Source: Oxalobacter vibrioformis (GTDB taxonomy: Bacteria > Pseudomonadota > Gammaproteobacteria > Burkholderiales > Burkholderiaceae_D). Taken from it: a stretch of 64,000 nucleotides of DNA. The stretch is from NCBI RefSeq assembly GCF_027118995.1, contig NZ_CP098242.1, positions 496,001 to 560,000 of the forward strand, written 5' to 3'. Every line of letters begins with the position of its first letter. Within the stretch, counting starts at the first letter, position 1. A program made the translations under genes and the position numbers. The notes under the pieces were generated by a model, which was not told the origin of the DNA, searched no databases, and saw only the letters and a program-made list of their open reading frames with translations. Positions 9,835 to 19,921 of this stretch are shown here, piece by piece.

Positions 9835-10428
9835 ATGCAAATGGGTCACATTTCCGGGAAAGTCACTTCCTTTTTATTGGCATCCGTATTCTGCCTGCTA
9901 ACAGGCTGCGCCGTGCAGCCTGTTGCCAATCCGGACACCACCATCAAGGATGCCGAACGCATCAGCGAAATCCGCCTCATTCTCAAAAACGGCGACTGGC
10001 TGGTCACACGCGGTATCCTCAACACTGACAATTTTGTCGCCACCATGACCAACGCACCGCTCTCCCATGCGGCAATTTATGATGCGGAAAAAGATGTTGT
10101 CATCGAAGCAACCGGAGAAGGTGTGCACACGACACAGCTGGATACCTTTCTTGCCAAATCCCAGCGTGCCCTGATCATCCGCCCTGTCTGGTGGACACCT
10201 GACAATGCGGTGAAAGCCATTGAAAGCGCACGCAACTGGGTTGGAAAAGGCTACAACTATACCGGCCTGATCGGTATCAACACCCCGGGACGCTATTACT
10301 GTACGCAGTTGGCATTAAGGGCTTATGAGCCTTTCATGGAAGAAGCGCCGGACAACCCGATCCCGCCAGTCATCAAGCCGGGACAGATGTATTACTGGGG
10401 GCGTATCCTGTACGACTCCGGCCCGTAA
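9835..10428 (+). CDS. YiiX/YaeF-like permuted papain-fold lipoprotein
   Basis: 197 residues with a signal peptide and lipobox LLTGC near residue 25. The mature region carries PLSHAAIYD (putative catalytic His), then VIEATGEGVHTTQL, and near the C-terminus GRYYCTQLALRAYE with the putative catalytic Cys. This His-before-Cys order is the circularly permuted NlpC/P60 (papain-like, YaeF/YiiX) arrangement. Members are thought to be amidases or peptidases acting in the envelope; the substrate is not known. ATG 9835 and ATG 9841 are both possible starts. It lies between two hairpins and looks monocistronic. Confidence 0.75.
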   Translation: MQMGHISGKVTSFLLASVFCLLTGCAVQPVANPDTTIKDAERISEIRLILKNGDWLVTRGILNTDNFVATMTNAPLSHAAIYDAEKDVVIEATGEGVHTTQLDTFLAKSQRALIIRPVWWTPDNAVKAIESARNWVGKGYNYTGLIGINTPGRYYCTQLALRAYEPFMEEAPDNPIPPVIKPGQMYYWGRILYDSGP

Positions 10429-10434
10429 AACAGA

Positions 10435-10455
10435 CTGCCCGGTAATACCGGGCAG
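10435..10455. terminator. Hairpin between convergent genes
   Basis: CTGCCCGG-TAATA-CCGGGCAG, 7 bp after the YiiX-like gene and 24 bp before the end of the convergent gene; it could serve both. Confidence 0.6.
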
Positions 10456-10478
10456 AATAATATTCGGATACGGCAGTC

Positions 10479-10850
10479 TTATTCGAACCTGATATTCAAT
10501 GGCTCCCGAGGAGGCATCAGGTGACATGAGCGGCCTTTCTGGATTTCCTCTATCGACTGAACCACCAGATGGTTCTTTCCTTCGATGTTTTTATAGGAAC
10601 CGACCACGATAGCGCAGACAGGAGACTCCAGGCTTGCGCCAAGCTGTCTTATCTGTTCGATATAAGGAGCAGCCTGCATATCAGCGTCAGCCAGGATATA
10701 GGCGTTCTTGACGAGATCGCAACGGATCAGCACCGGCAACCCCTGCGAGATGACCAGCGTACCAGGATACATATCAACCATATCTTCGGCCAGGGCACCT
10801 GCTGCCATCATTGATAAAAAGACAACAGCAAGATAACGGCAGATTTTCAT
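10479..10850 (-). CDS. Hypothetical periplasmic protein
   Basis: 123 residues. A clear Sec signal peptide (MKICRYLAVVFLSMMAAGALA, cleavage after the second ALA) leaves a mature protein of about 100 residues with three cysteines (RCDLV, SPVCAI, RSCHL). I do not recognise a family. Its start is 21 bp downstream of the end of thiD on the same strand, so it may be read through from thiD. Confidence 0.6.
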   Translation of the reverse strand: MKICRYLAVVFLSMMAAGALAEDMVDMYPGTLVISQGLPVLIRCDLVKNAYILADADMQAAPYIEQIRQLGASLESPVCAIVVGSYKNIEGKNHLVVQSIEEIQKGRSCHLMPPREPLNIRFE

Positions 10851-10871
10851 CTTTTCTTCAGCCCGCCCCGA

Positions 10872-11678
10872 TTATCCGGATGTGTTCCACAAGTCATAAA
10901 AATGATGAACCGGTCCTTTTCCTTTACCGACACTCAATTCTGAAGAATGGATCAGTGCTTCGGTCAGGTAGGCTCTGGCCCGTTTTGCACTCTCAGGCAT
11001 GTCATAACGCGTCAGAAGCGCAGAAAGCGCCGCAGAAAGCGTACATCCCGTTCCATGAAGATTGTTGGTGTCAATCCGCGGGCCATCGATATCAATGCTT
11101 TCTTTTTCCCCGTAGAGGATATCCAGAATATTTTCCCCGGGAAGATGGCCTCCCTTGAGCAGCACCCATTGGGAACCCAGGGCAAGCAGATCCGGCAAAA
11201 TGGCATACATTTCCTCCCTGGATTTCGGCATTTCCCTCCCGAGCAGCACACCGGCTTCGGGCAGATTGGGTGTAATCACGGTAGCCATTGGCGTGAGGAT
11301 GTCGCGCATGGCTTCCACTGCATCCGGCTGCAACAGCAGGTCTCCGCTTTTTGCGACCATCACCGGGTCCAGCACAATACAGGCGGGCTTGTGTTTTGTC
11401 AGACGATCTGCAATAGCTTTTGCGATATCGGCTGTCGCCACCATGCCGATCTTGACGACATCAACCCTGACATCATCAAAAACCGCATCAATCTGGTCTG
11501 CCACAAATCCGGGGTCCAGCGGCTGAAACGCCCGCACACCTGAGGTATTCTGTGCTACTACCGCAGTAATGGCTGCCATGGCGTAAGTGCCCATCGCAGA
11601 AAATGTCTTGAGGTCTGCCTGGATACCCGCCCCCCCGGTCGGATCAGTGCCGGCTATGCTGAAAACGTTTGCAATCAT
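10872..11678 (-). CDS. thiD: Hydroxymethylpyrimidine/phosphomethylpyrimidine kinase
   Basis: 268 residues of the ribokinase (PfkB) fold. It begins VFSIAGTDPTGGAGIQADLKT, typical of ThiD, has VLDPVMVAKSGD in the middle and the anion-hole/catalytic motif NLHGTGCTLSAALS near residue 212. It phosphorylates HMP and HMP-P in thiamine pyrimidine synthesis and salvage. No other thiamine gene is adjacent, so this copy may serve salvage as well as de novo synthesis. Confidence 0.93.
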   Translation of the reverse strand: MIANVFSIAGTDPTGGAGIQADLKTFSAMGTYAMAAITAVVAQNTSGVRAFQPLDPGFVADQIDAVFDDVRVDVVKIGMVATADIAKAIADRLTKHKPACIVLDPVMVAKSGDLLLQPDAVEAMRDILTPMATVITPNLPEAGVLLGREMPKSREEMYAILPDLLALGSQWVLLKGGHLPGENILDILYGEKESIDIDGPRIDTNNLHGTGCTLSAALSALLTRYDMPESAKRARAYLTEALIHSSELSVGKGKGPVHHFYDLWNTSG

Positions 11679-11772
11679 GATTATTGTGCTGAATGAGTAT
11701 CAAATCCGACATCTTAAACCGCGAAGCATGCCATTGACAATCATGCTGCCGCCCGCATGCACCGCACGAAAA

Positions 11773-12623
11773 TCAATTCCTGATCCGGTATTCCTCGCCG
11801 GTTTCACTGACAAGAAAACGCCTGCCACTCCCATCTTCTGCCCATAACAGGCCATCTCCGGCTTTCTCCAGATAACGGTATTTCAGGAGAACAATAACTT
11901 TCCCTTTGGAATCAAGCACACCATTCACTTTGTCTTTTCCTGCAATAAACTGTCCGCTGGCAAGTGCCTCCAGCCGATGATAGGTGGCCAGCTTCTTTCC
12001 CTTATGGTTCAGGAAGTCTTTCTCATCCCGAGAACCATATCCTTCTGAGCGCCGATATGTCGTCAGCACATGATCATGAACCGCGACATCATCGTAAATT
12101 CAGGTACTGCGGCGGAATAATCACGCGACCTATCCGCTCTGCCATGCCATACCGCCTGTCATTGTACTGCCCGTCCTTTACCGGCACCTTTCTGCCTATC
12201 ATGAAAGGAGCAGTCTCTCTATCCGGATAACGCAACGATGAAATCACGCCATATTCAAAAGGGATTACCACCTGATTGGCAGCATTCACCACACCGGCAT
12301 TTTCGTCATACATGGAAGGCTCATACCCGGGTGCATGCCCGCTTGTATCCAGCCCTTCTATTTTCCTCGCAACGAACAGATCCCCGCCCAGGCTGCCCAG
12401 GCTGACATACTGTGGCGCAATCAATACCTGTCCTTCCGTGCTTTTAACCCCCCCAAAATCCTCGTTCCCTGAAGAGAATATATTTACCCATGACCTTCCG
12501 GCTGTTTTCCCTGACGAGCGGATCACCATTGAGTGGATTGATTTCATACGCTTCCCCGCCACGCTCATAGCTCACCCGGCCATCCTTGACGAAAGGATGA
12601 TAACGTCCACGGATTTTTTGCAT
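11773..12623 (-). pseudogene. DKNYY/WG-repeat-like protein, broken by two frameshifts
   Basis: Three minus-strand pieces form one protein. The first (from ATG at 12623) has FVKDGRVSYERGGEAYEIN, resembling the DKNYY repeat. At 12448-12454 a tract of seven G (minus strand) shifts the frame; deleting one G restores RGFWGVKSTEGQVLIAPQY, a clear WG repeat. The second piece runs to the stop at 12089 (GRVIIPPQYLNLR). The third continues YDDVAVHDHV and on to 11773 with HKGKKLATYH and SKGKVIVLLKYRYLEK repeats. No signal peptide is seen, so the N-terminus may also be lost. WG-repeat proteins are of unknown function. The G7 tract could be a reversible switch, but the second frameshift argues for decay. 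Confidence 0.65.
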
Positions 12624-12762
12624 TATATGCCATGCCTTATCCCTTATTCTTTTAACAGGAAACGGGCAATCTGTAACAGAGTGAAAAGCGTGTTGTCTCT
12701 CCTGCCTTACCGCAGTAACATACCCCGTTTCGATCACTCTCTTTCGCCAGACAAGAACAAGC

Positions 12763-13755
12763 ATGTACACAGAAGAAGATATCCAGTCTGCCGTGAAGGC
12801 AGGCATTTTCACACCTGAAACCGCCGATGCTTTTCGTACCCATGTCGCCGGGCAGAAAAGCCTTCCTGCTGTCGATGAAGAGCATTTTCGTCTTATCACC
12901 GGATTTAATGACATCTTTGTTGTGATTGCCTGTTCGCTGCTCCTGGCATCCATTGCCTGGATCGGCAAATCTTTTTCCCAGACCCTCGCCGGGATCGCGA
13001 CAGCCGCCACCGCATGGGGCCTGGCTGAATTTTTTGTCAGGAAGCGCCGGATGGCATTGCCTGCCATCGTCCTCTTGCTTGCTTTTGTTGGCGCTGTCTA
13101 CTATGGCGCCGCGAGTGCGCTGAAAGACATGCCCATGCAGCATATTATCGCCGGCGCCCTGGCTGCAGCCGCCGCATGGATACACTGGCGCCGCTTCCGC
13201 GTGCCCATCACCATTGCCGCCGGAGCAGCTGCCATTGCCGGCAGCCTGATCGCCTGTATCATCAGCATTGCACCGGAATCCCTGGCCTGGATGCGCATCA
13301 TCTGCTTTGCTGCCGGTGTGGCGGTTTTTATCTTTGCCATGCGCTGGGATACAGCAGACACCCTGCGGCAAACCCGAAAATCGGATGTGGCTTTCTGGCT
13401 GCATTTGCTGGCAGCACCTCTGCTTGTGCACCCTGTCTTTACAGCGCTTGGCATATTCAGCGGAAAAAATGCCCTTTTGCCGATCACCATTGTCATCGTG
13501 CTTTATCTCTTTATTGCACTTGTCTCGCTCTTGATTGACCGACGGGCACTCATGGTTTCATCCCTGGTCTATGTGCTCTATGCTTTCAGCACCCTGCTGG
13601 AAAAATTCGGTGTCATCAACCTGGGTTTTGCCATCACAGCCCTTTTCATCGGATCAGCCCTCCTGCTCCTTTCGGCTTTCTGGCATTTGACACGAACACA
13701 GGTATTACGACTTTTCCCGGCAACAATCACTTCAAAGCTTCCGCCATTACGCTGA
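12763..13755 (+). CDS. DUF2157-like multi-spanning membrane protein
   Basis: 330 residues. A soluble N-terminus of about 45 residues (TEEDIQSAVKAGIFTPETA) resembles the DUF2157/DUF4401 N-terminal helix-turn segment; then about ten hydrophobic segments follow. The function of the family is unknown. It is divergent from the WG-repeat pseudogene and convergent with the large permease gene, ending 18 bp before that gene's stop. Confidence 0.65.
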   Translation: MYTEEDIQSAVKAGIFTPETADAFRTHVAGQKSLPAVDEEHFRLITGFNDIFVVIACSLLLASIAWIGKSFSQTLAGIATAATAWGLAEFFVRKRRMALPAIVLLLAFVGAVYYGAASALKDMPMQHIIAGALAAAAAWIHWRRFRVPITIAAGAAAIAGSLIACIISIAPESLAWMRIICFAAGVAVFIFAMRWDTADTLRQTRKSDVAFWLHLLAAPLLVHPVFTALGIFSGKNALLPITIVIVLYLFIALVSLLIDRRALMVSSLVYVLYAFSTLLEKFGVINLGFAITALFIGSALLLLSAFWHLTRTQVLRLFPATITSKLPPLR

Positions 13756-13773
13756 CAGGCCGCCAATAAAGTT

Positions 13774-16278
13774 CTATTCTTCGCGCAGGGTCTGCAATGG
13801 CGGATGATTGAGTATCTGCCGCAGGCCAAGCCAGCCGCCAGCCATCGCACAAAGCGAGCCGGCTACCAGTCCGGTAAGCCAGACCAGCGGATTGAATGTC
13901 CATGCAAAGTCAAACACCTGACTCGCCAGAACCCAACCGATAACATCGGCACCGGTTGCGGCCATCAATCCGCCAAGGCTGCCAATCAGCAAAAATTCAA
14001 CACGTTGTGCCTGCTTCAGTTGGGAACGGGTTGCACCGAGCGCCCGAAGCAGGCCGGCTTCCCGCATCCGTTCATCCTGTGATCCGACCAGTGCGGCATA
14101 AAGCACCAACATGCCGGAAAGCAGTGTAAACAGAAAAAGAAATTCCACCGCAATAATGACCTGATCCAGCATCGTCTGGATGCGCAGGATAATACTGCCG
14201 ACATCAATAACCGTCAGGTTGGGAAACGCCCTGGTCAATTCTCCGGCAAAACGGATTTTTTCCGGCGGCAGGTAAAAGGCCGTTATCCAGGTTTGCGGCA
14301 TGTCTTTCAGGCTTTCCGGATTCATCACGGCAAAGAAATTCACCCGGATTGATCCCCAGTCCACTTTCCGGAAACTGGTAACAACCGCATCCACCTCCGT
14401 ACCGGTGATATCAAATGTCATCGTGTCACCAATGGAGAGGTCGAGCCGTTTTGCCATGCCTTCTTCTATCGATATTTCATTGTGGGCATGATCGAACCAC
14501 CGGCCTTTTACTATCTGGTTCCTGTCCGGCAGCACATCCAGGTAAGAGAGATTGAACTCGCGCAGTACCATACGCTGTGAACGCATGTCTGAAAAGGCAA
14601 TATCCCTTACCGGGCGATCATTGATGGCTAAAAGCCTGCCCCGTACCATGGGATAAAGTCCGGGATTCTCAATACCCGCAGTCTCCATCAATGCCGCCAT
14701 ATCTGCTTTTTGTTCCGGCAGGATATTGATGACAAAATGATTGGGCGTATCAGGCGGTGTGGCCTTTTTCCACTCGCTGACCAGATCAGCCCGTACAACG
14801 GTAAGCAAGAGGAGCGCCATCAACCCGCATGACAATGCCACGATCTGTACCAGGGTAGTGCCAGGCCGTCGCTCAAGCGACGTCAGCGCAAAACGCCAGT
14901 CCGGATTGTTGAGATTGCGCCGCAACACATGCAACCCCTTGAGACTCAGCCAGCCAACCAAAGCAAAAACAGCCAGTCCCCCCATAAAACCGCCGGCAGT
15001 ATACAGTCCCAGCTTCAGATCACCTGCCTGCCATAAAAGCAGTAAGACAAAAACGGCCAGCCCGCAGCAGTAAGTCAGCAAGGTCAGCGGCTTGGGCGCC
15101 TCGCGCTCACGACGGATTACCCGATTGTGCGGCACATTACGCAATTGCAGAACGGGCGGCAGCGCAAATCCCACCAGTAAAATGAGTCCCGTCGCAATAC
15201 TTTTGACTGCCGGCAGCCAGCCTGGCAGGGGAACATCCCTCAGGACAAAGCTTCCCAGAATTTCCAGCAGGACAAAATGACCGGCAAAACCCAGCATGGC
15301 ACCAATGACCGTACCAACCAGACCGACAAGCAAAAACTCTGTCAGATAAAGCGCCGTCACTTCATTTTGCGTCATTCCCAGACAACGCAGCATGGCACAG
15401 GCATCAAGATGCCGCACAACAAAGCGACGGGCTGCCATCGCGATCGCTACGGCAGCCAGCATGGCTGACAAGAGGGCAACGAGCGACAAGAACTGCTCCC
15501 CCCGGTTTAAGGTGGTATTCATTTCCGGGCGGCTGGACTCAAGCGTCTCCAGCCGGATTCCCTTGTTGGCTTCATTATCAAGCCGGCTCTTCGCCCATTT
15601 CCGGTAGGTTTCGATGGCATGTGCCTCACCGGAAAGGATCAGCCGATAAGAAACGCGTGAGGCCGGCTGAACCAGCCCGGTTGCCTCCAAATCCGGCAGG
15701 GACATCATGATCCGCGGTGCAAAATTCACAAAGGAAAGGCTTTTGTCCGGCTCGGAAACCAGTATCCGTGAAATCGTAAAAACCGTGTTACCCAGGGTGA
15801 TTTTGTCTCCTGCTGACAAATCCAGTGCCAGAAGAAGCGCCTTGTCTGCCCAGACCGTTCCATTTACAGGCGTATCCCGTGTTGCTTCCCCCTCTCCTTC
15901 AAGCTGCACTGCTGTTTTAAGGGTGCCGCGCAAGGGGTACTCCTTTGAGACCGCCTTGATGGAAACCAGACGGGTCAGCGGTTCTCCGTTATCGCTGACA
16001 ATGGACGCCATGCTGGGGAAAATACGGGTTTCCCCCCACGTCAAGTCCAGCCTTTTTGCTTCATCAAACCAGTCATCGGCCAGCTTCTTGTCCGAAGCAA
16101 TCACCATGTCACCGCCCAAAAGCTGATGGGCATCCTGCTGCAAACCAGCCTGCATCCGGTCAACAAAAAAACCGACTGACGCCAGCGCCGCGACGGCCAC
16201 AACCAGCGCAAGCAGCAGAAAACGCAATTCGCCTGCCCGCCAGTCACGCCATGTCATTCGAAGTGATTGCATCAACAT
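13774..16278 (-). CDS. ABC transporter permease, FtsX/YbbP-type
   Basis: 834 residues. The layout is one N-terminal transmembrane segment, a large periplasmic MacB-like core domain, a first FtsX block (LLSAMLAAVAIAMAARRF, LVGLVGTVIGAMLGF), a central pair of membrane segments, a second periplasmic domain and a second FtsX block ending GGWLGLRQILNHPPLQTLREE. This double-FtsX layout matches E. coli YbbP, which works with the ATPase YbbA in extracting lipids or lipoproteins. The usual upstream ATPase gene is absent here, so the partner must lie elsewhere. A second ATG (16272) is two codons in. Confidence 0.85.
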   Translation of the reverse strand: MLMQSLRMTWRDWRAGELRFLLLALVVAVAALASVGFFVDRMQAGLQQDAHQLLGGDMVIASDKKLADDWFDEAKRLDLTWGETRIFPSMASIVSDNGEPLTRLVSIKAVSKEYPLRGTLKTAVQLEGEGEATRDTPVNGTVWADKALLLALDLSAGDKITLGNTVFTISRILVSEPDKSLSFVNFAPRIMMSLPDLEATGLVQPASRVSYRLILSGEAHAIETYRKWAKSRLDNEANKGIRLETLESSRPEMNTTLNRGEQFLSLVALLSAMLAAVAIAMAARRFVVRHLDACAMLRCLGMTQNEVTALYLTEFLLVGLVGTVIGAMLGFAGHFVLLEILGSFVLRDVPLPGWLPAVKSIATGLILLVGFALPPVLQLRNVPHNRVIRREREAPKPLTLLTYCCGLAVFVLLLLWQAGDLKLGLYTAGGFMGGLAVFALVGWLSLKGLHVLRRNLNNPDWRFALTSLERRPGTTLVQIVALSCGLMALLLLTVVRADLVSEWKKATPPDTPNHFVINILPEQKADMAALMETAGIENPGLYPMVRGRLLAINDRPVRDIAFSDMRSQRMVLREFNLSYLDVLPDRNQIVKGRWFDHAHNEISIEEGMAKRLDLSIGDTMTFDITGTEVDAVVTSFRKVDWGSIRVNFFAVMNPESLKDMPQTWITAFYLPPEKIRFAGELTRAFPNLTVIDVGSIILRIQTMLDQVIIAVEFLFLFTLLSGMLVLYAALVGSQDERMREAGLLRALGATRSQLKQAQRVEFLLIGSLGGLMAATGADVIGWVLASQVFDFAWTFNPLVWLTGLVAGSLCAMAGGWLGLRQILNHPPLQTLREE

Positions 16279-16480
16279 GAAATACAGCCTATCGTAAAAT
16301 GACAGGTTGTGCCCGCCATGAACCTGAATTAATTGTCACAAATTGTGTATCATTCATGAATCACGATGATGATCGGATGCAGACAAAACAGATAAAAATA
16401 TGCAATCATACTGACAGATGGCCAAACATCCCGTCACGCTGATTTTCCCTTCATGAACAATACCTGTTCCTTTCTCCTGT

Positions 16481-18100
16481 ATGCTGCGACTGACTGAAAT
16501 CCGTCTTCCGATTGATCATCATGAAGAGGCGTTGCGAGCCGCGATCCTTGACCGGTTGGGTATCCCTGGCAATGCGCTCGTGTCCTATACCATTTTTCGC
16601 CGCAGTCATGATGCGAGAAAAAAAAATGCCATTGTCTTTACCTATACGATTGATGTTACCGTCGAAGATGAAGCGTCGGTTCTTGCACGCCTGAAAGACC
16701 ACACGCATGTCAGGCCAGCACCCGATATGACATACCGTTTTGTCGCAGAGCTGGCAAAACCGCCCGTCTTGCGCCCTGTCATTATCGGATGCGGGCCTTG
16801 TGGCCTCTTTGCCGCACTCATACTGGCACAAAGCGGCTTTTGCCCCATCATCCTGGAACGGGGCAAAGCGGTCCGGGAAAGAACCAAAGACACCTTCGGC
16901 TTCTGGCGCACCCGCAAGCTGGACCCGGAGTCCAACGTGCAGTTTGGCGAAGGAGGCGCCGGCACGTTTTCAGATGGCAAGCTTCATACCCAGATCAAGG
17001 ACCCGAAACATGTTGGCCGAAAGGTCCTCACTGAATTTGTGACCGCAGGCGCACCGCCGGAAATCCTGTATGCCGCCAAGCCGCACATCGGCACATTCCG
17101 CCTGGTAAAAGTGATTGAAAACATGCGTCAGACCATTGAGTCACTTGGCGGTGAGTTCCGCTTTGAAAGCCGGGTGGATGATCTTGTGGTCGAAAACGGC
17201 AAAATACGCGGCGTTATCCTTGGTGATGGCACCTCAATTGAAAGCGAACATGTCATTTTGGCTGTCGGTCACAGTGCACGTGATACCTTTCAGATGCTGT
17301 ACGACAAGGGTGTCAGTATGGCACCCAAGCCTTTTTCCATCGGCTTTCGGATCGAGCACCCGCAATCACTTATTGATCAGTGCCGTCTGGGGCCGAATGC
17401 CGGCAACCCGCTGTTAGGGGCAGCCGATTACAAGCTCGTTCACCACTGCAAAAACGGGCGCTCAGTATACAGTTTCTGCATGTGCCCCGGCGGCACGGTA
17501 GTTGCCGCGGCTTCCGAGCCCGGACGTCTCGTCACAAACGGCATGAGCCAGTATTCCCGCAATGAGCGTAATGCCAATGCGGCCATCGTTGTCGGTATTT
17601 CTCCTGATGATTTTCCCGGGCACCCGCTTGCCGGCATGGAACTGCAACGCCGTCTGGAAGAAAAAGCATTTGAGCTGGGTGGCAGCAGCTATAACGCACC
17701 TTGCCAGCTTGTGGGTGACTTCCTGGAAGGAAAGCCATCCACGCAACTGGGGGACGTGATCCCTTCCTATCAGCCCGGTGTTACACCCTGTGACTTAAGC
17801 AGCGCCCTGCCCGAGTATGCCATTGAAGCCATCCGGGAAGCTTTACCGGCATTTGAGCGCTGGATCCCCGGGTTTACCATGCACGATGCGGTGCTTACCG
17901 GCATCGAGACACGCACGTCATCTCCCGTCCGGATAACACGTAATCCGGATGATTGTCAGAGTGTGAATATTAAAGGACTGTATCCTGCTGGCGAAGGTGC
18001 CGGCTATGCGGGCGGCATCCTGTCATCAGCCGTGGACGGCATTCAGGCAGCCGAAGCCGTAGCCCAGGCGATTGCCGGCGCTGAAAAACAAAAGATTTAA
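16481..18100 (+). CDS. FAD-dependent dehydrogenase (COG2509-type)
   Basis: 539 residues. After an N-terminal domain of about 95 residues comes a Rossmann FAD site VIIGCGPCGLFAALILAQSG, followed by an acidic Glu in LERGK. Further motifs are QFGEGGAGTFSDGKL, VILAVGHSARDTF, CMCPGGTVVAAAS and a C-terminal GLYPAGEGAGYAGGILSSA that closes the FAD site. This is the conserved uncharacterised FAD-dehydrogenase family; its substrate is unknown. The stop overlaps by four bases the stop of the convergent NlpC/P60 gene. Confidence 0.85.
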   Translation: MLRLTEIRLPIDHHEEALRAAILDRLGIPGNALVSYTIFRRSHDARKKNAIVFTYTIDVTVEDEASVLARLKDHTHVRPAPDMTYRFVAELAKPPVLRPVIIGCGPCGLFAALILAQSGFCPIILERGKAVRERTKDTFGFWRTRKLDPESNVQFGEGGAGTFSDGKLHTQIKDPKHVGRKVLTEFVTAGAPPEILYAAKPHIGTFRLVKVIENMRQTIESLGGEFRFESRVDDLVVENGKIRGVILGDGTSIESEHVILAVGHSARDTFQMLYDKGVSMAPKPFSIGFRIEHPQSLIDQCRLGPNAGNPLLGAADYKLVHHCKNGRSVYSFCMCPGGTVVAAASEPGRLVTNGMSQYSRNERNANAAIVVGISPDDFPGHPLAGMELQRRLEEKAFELGGSSYNAPCQLVGDFLEGKPSTQLGDVIPSYQPGVTPCDLSSALPEYAIEAIREALPAFERWIPGFTMHDAVLTGIETRTSSPVRITRNPDDCQSVNIKGLYPAGEGAGYAGGILSSAVDGIQAAEAVAQAIAGAEKQKI

Positions 18101-18693
18101 CGGCTGCGAGCCAGTGTTTTTGGTTTGGCGTCGTCGCGGAAAGCCTGGATCATCCGTTCGGTTTCCATTCTTTCCTTTTGCGGATCGGTTATCCTGCGTG
18201 CGCCATTGAAGCGGATCTGCCAGTATTTGCCATCCATGTTTTCAACACGGACTTTACCGCCCTTGGAAGGTGCGTGCACAAATTTGTTATCGCCCAGATA
18301 AATACCGACATGGGAAAACTGGCGTCTCTGGGTGTTGTAAAAAACCAGATCGCCGGGCTGCAGTTGCGCCGTTTCAATACGCTCACCCACTTCACTGATA
18401 GCTGCCGCGGTTCTGGGCAACTCCGCCCCCCATGCCTTTTTGTAGACATAACGCACCAGCCCGCTGCAATCAATGCCGGTTTTCGGTGTATTGCCGCCAT
18501 ACCGGTACTGCGCATCAATGACACTCATGGCCTGCATGGCCAGCTCGGAAGCCCTTTGTGCATGATCATAGGAGAGGGAGACATTTTCATCTTCATCTGC
18601 ACTGAATGCAGGAGAAGACAACCCGGCAAGTGACACAGCCAGGCAGGCTGTCATGAGGAATGAACGGACGAAAGTCGGCTTTTTTCTTGTCAT
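18097..18693 (-). CDS. NlpC/P60 family peptidoglycan endopeptidase
   Basis: 198 residues with a Sec signal peptide ending near LSSPAFSA. The NlpC/P60 domain has the catalytic Cys in GIDCSGLVRYVY, then PRTAAAIS, GDLVFYN, the catalytic His in FSHVGIYLGDN and a third polar residue region KFVHAPSKG. Members cleave the gamma-D-Glu to meso-DAP bond of stem peptides in the periplasm. The C-terminal tail of about 40 residues is basic. It is divergent from cysK with 250 bp between them. Confidence 0.9.
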   Translation of the reverse strand: MTRKKPTFVRSFLMTACLAVSLAGLSSPAFSADEDENVSLSYDHAQRASELAMQAMSVIDAQYRYGGNTPKTGIDCSGLVRYVYKKAWGAELPRTAAAISEVGERIETAQLQPGDLVFYNTQRRQFSHVGIYLGDNKFVHAPSKGGKVRVENMDGKYWQIRFNGARRITDPQKERMETERMIQAFRDDAKPKTLARSR

Positions 18694-18944
18694 TGATATA
18701 ACTTTTTTTCACAATTATTGGCATGAATGTAAGCGAATACAGCCATTTTGTCAAAGTAAAAGTTACGTTTATAACAAAAAGCCTATGTATTTTAAGGGAT
18801 TTTTGCGTTTCATCGGGTTTTAGCCCCCCTGAAAGGAAACCGGATTATTTTTCATGACAACCGCTTTTTATCTGCTTTGTTTCTTTTTCCTGCTCCCGGC
18901 AATCTGGTAGCATAACTGCACAGCGACAGTCCAAAAGGAAAACC

Positions 18945-19874
18945 ATGAAAATCGCAAACGATATTACCGAACTGGTAGGCAACACCCCCCTGGTACGGAT
19001 ACGGAAACTGAATGAAAACGGGCAGGCTGACATTGTCGGCAAACTGGAATTTTTCAACCCGGCACACAGCGTCAAGGACCGTATCGGCCTTGCCATGATT
19101 GAGGCAGCAGAAAAAGCCGGAAAAATCCGGCCGGACACCATCATTGTCGAACCGACAAGCGGCAATACCGGTATTGCCCTGGCGATGGTTTGCGCTGCCA
19201 GAGGATACCGCTGTATTCTGACCATGCCGGAAACCATGAGCCAGGAGCGCCGCACCCTGCTCAAGGCCTATGGCGCCGAACTGATTCTGACACCGGGCAG
19301 CGAAGGGATGTCAGGCGCTATCAGAAAGGCGGAGGAACTGGTTGCATCTGATCCGCGTTACTTTATGCCCCAGCAATTCAGCAATCCGGCCAACCCTGCC
19401 ATGCACCGCAAAACCACGGCGGAAGAAATCTGGCGGGATACCGATGGCAAGGTTGACATCCTGGTTGCCGCAGTTGGAACCGGCGGCACCCTCACAGGAA
19501 CAGGAGAAGGATTGAAACAGAAAAATCCTGCCATCCGCTGTGTCGCTGTGGAACCGGATGGTTCGCCAATGCTTTCCACCGGAGAAAAAGGCCCGCACAA
19601 AATCCAGGGAATCGGCGCGGGCTTCATACCCGAAGTGCTCAATACCGGTATTTATGATGAAGTGATCCGCGTCACGGATGACAATGCCTTTGAAACCGCA
19701 AGAAAAGCTGCGACAGAGGAAGGGCTTCTGGTCGGGATATCGTCAGGCGCCGCATTGTGGGCAGCCCTGCAACTCTCAAAACGGCCCGAAAACGCAGGAA
19801 AAATGATTGTGGTCATCATCCCCTCCTTCGGCGAGCGTTATATCAGCACCGAGCTTTACGCTAATCTGAAATAA
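18945..19874 (+). CDS. cysK: Cysteine synthase (O-acetylserine sulfhydrylase)
   Basis: 309 residues, family length. The PLP lysine is in [14 protein letters not shown] (near residue 44), the substrate loop is [11 protein letters not shown] and the phosphate loop is [12 protein letters not shown]. It makes cysteine from O-acetylserine and sulfide. CysK is slightly preferred over CysM because the loop reads PTSGNTGI and the length is near 310, but the two are hard to tell apart by eye. It is a single gene between a divergent promoter region and a shared terminator. Confidence 0.92.
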   Translation: MKIANDITELVGNTPLVRIRKLNENGQADIVGKLEFFNPAHSVKDRIGLAMIEAAEKAGKIRPDTIIVEPTSGNTGIALAMVCAARGYRCILTMPETMSQERRTLLKAYGAELILTPGSEGMSGAIRKAEELVASDPRYFMPQQFSNPANPAMHRKTTAEEIWRDTDGKVDILVAAVGTGGTLTGTGEGLKQKNPAIRCVAVEPDGSPMLSTGEKGPHKIQGIGAGFIPEVLNTGIYDEVIRVTDDNAFETARKAATEEGLLVGISSGAALWAALQLSKRPENAGKMIVVIIPSFGERYISTELYANLK

Positions 19875-19881
19875 AAGCAGC

Positions 19882-19921
19882 ACAGATACCTGCAACCCGA
19901 AATGGGGCTACAGGTATCTGT
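19882..19921. terminator. Bidirectional hairpin between cysK and ntrC
   Basis: ACAGATACCTG and CAGGTATCTGT form a perfect 11-bp stem with an inner CCC/GGG pairing; the two convergent genes end on either side. Confidence 0.65.
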
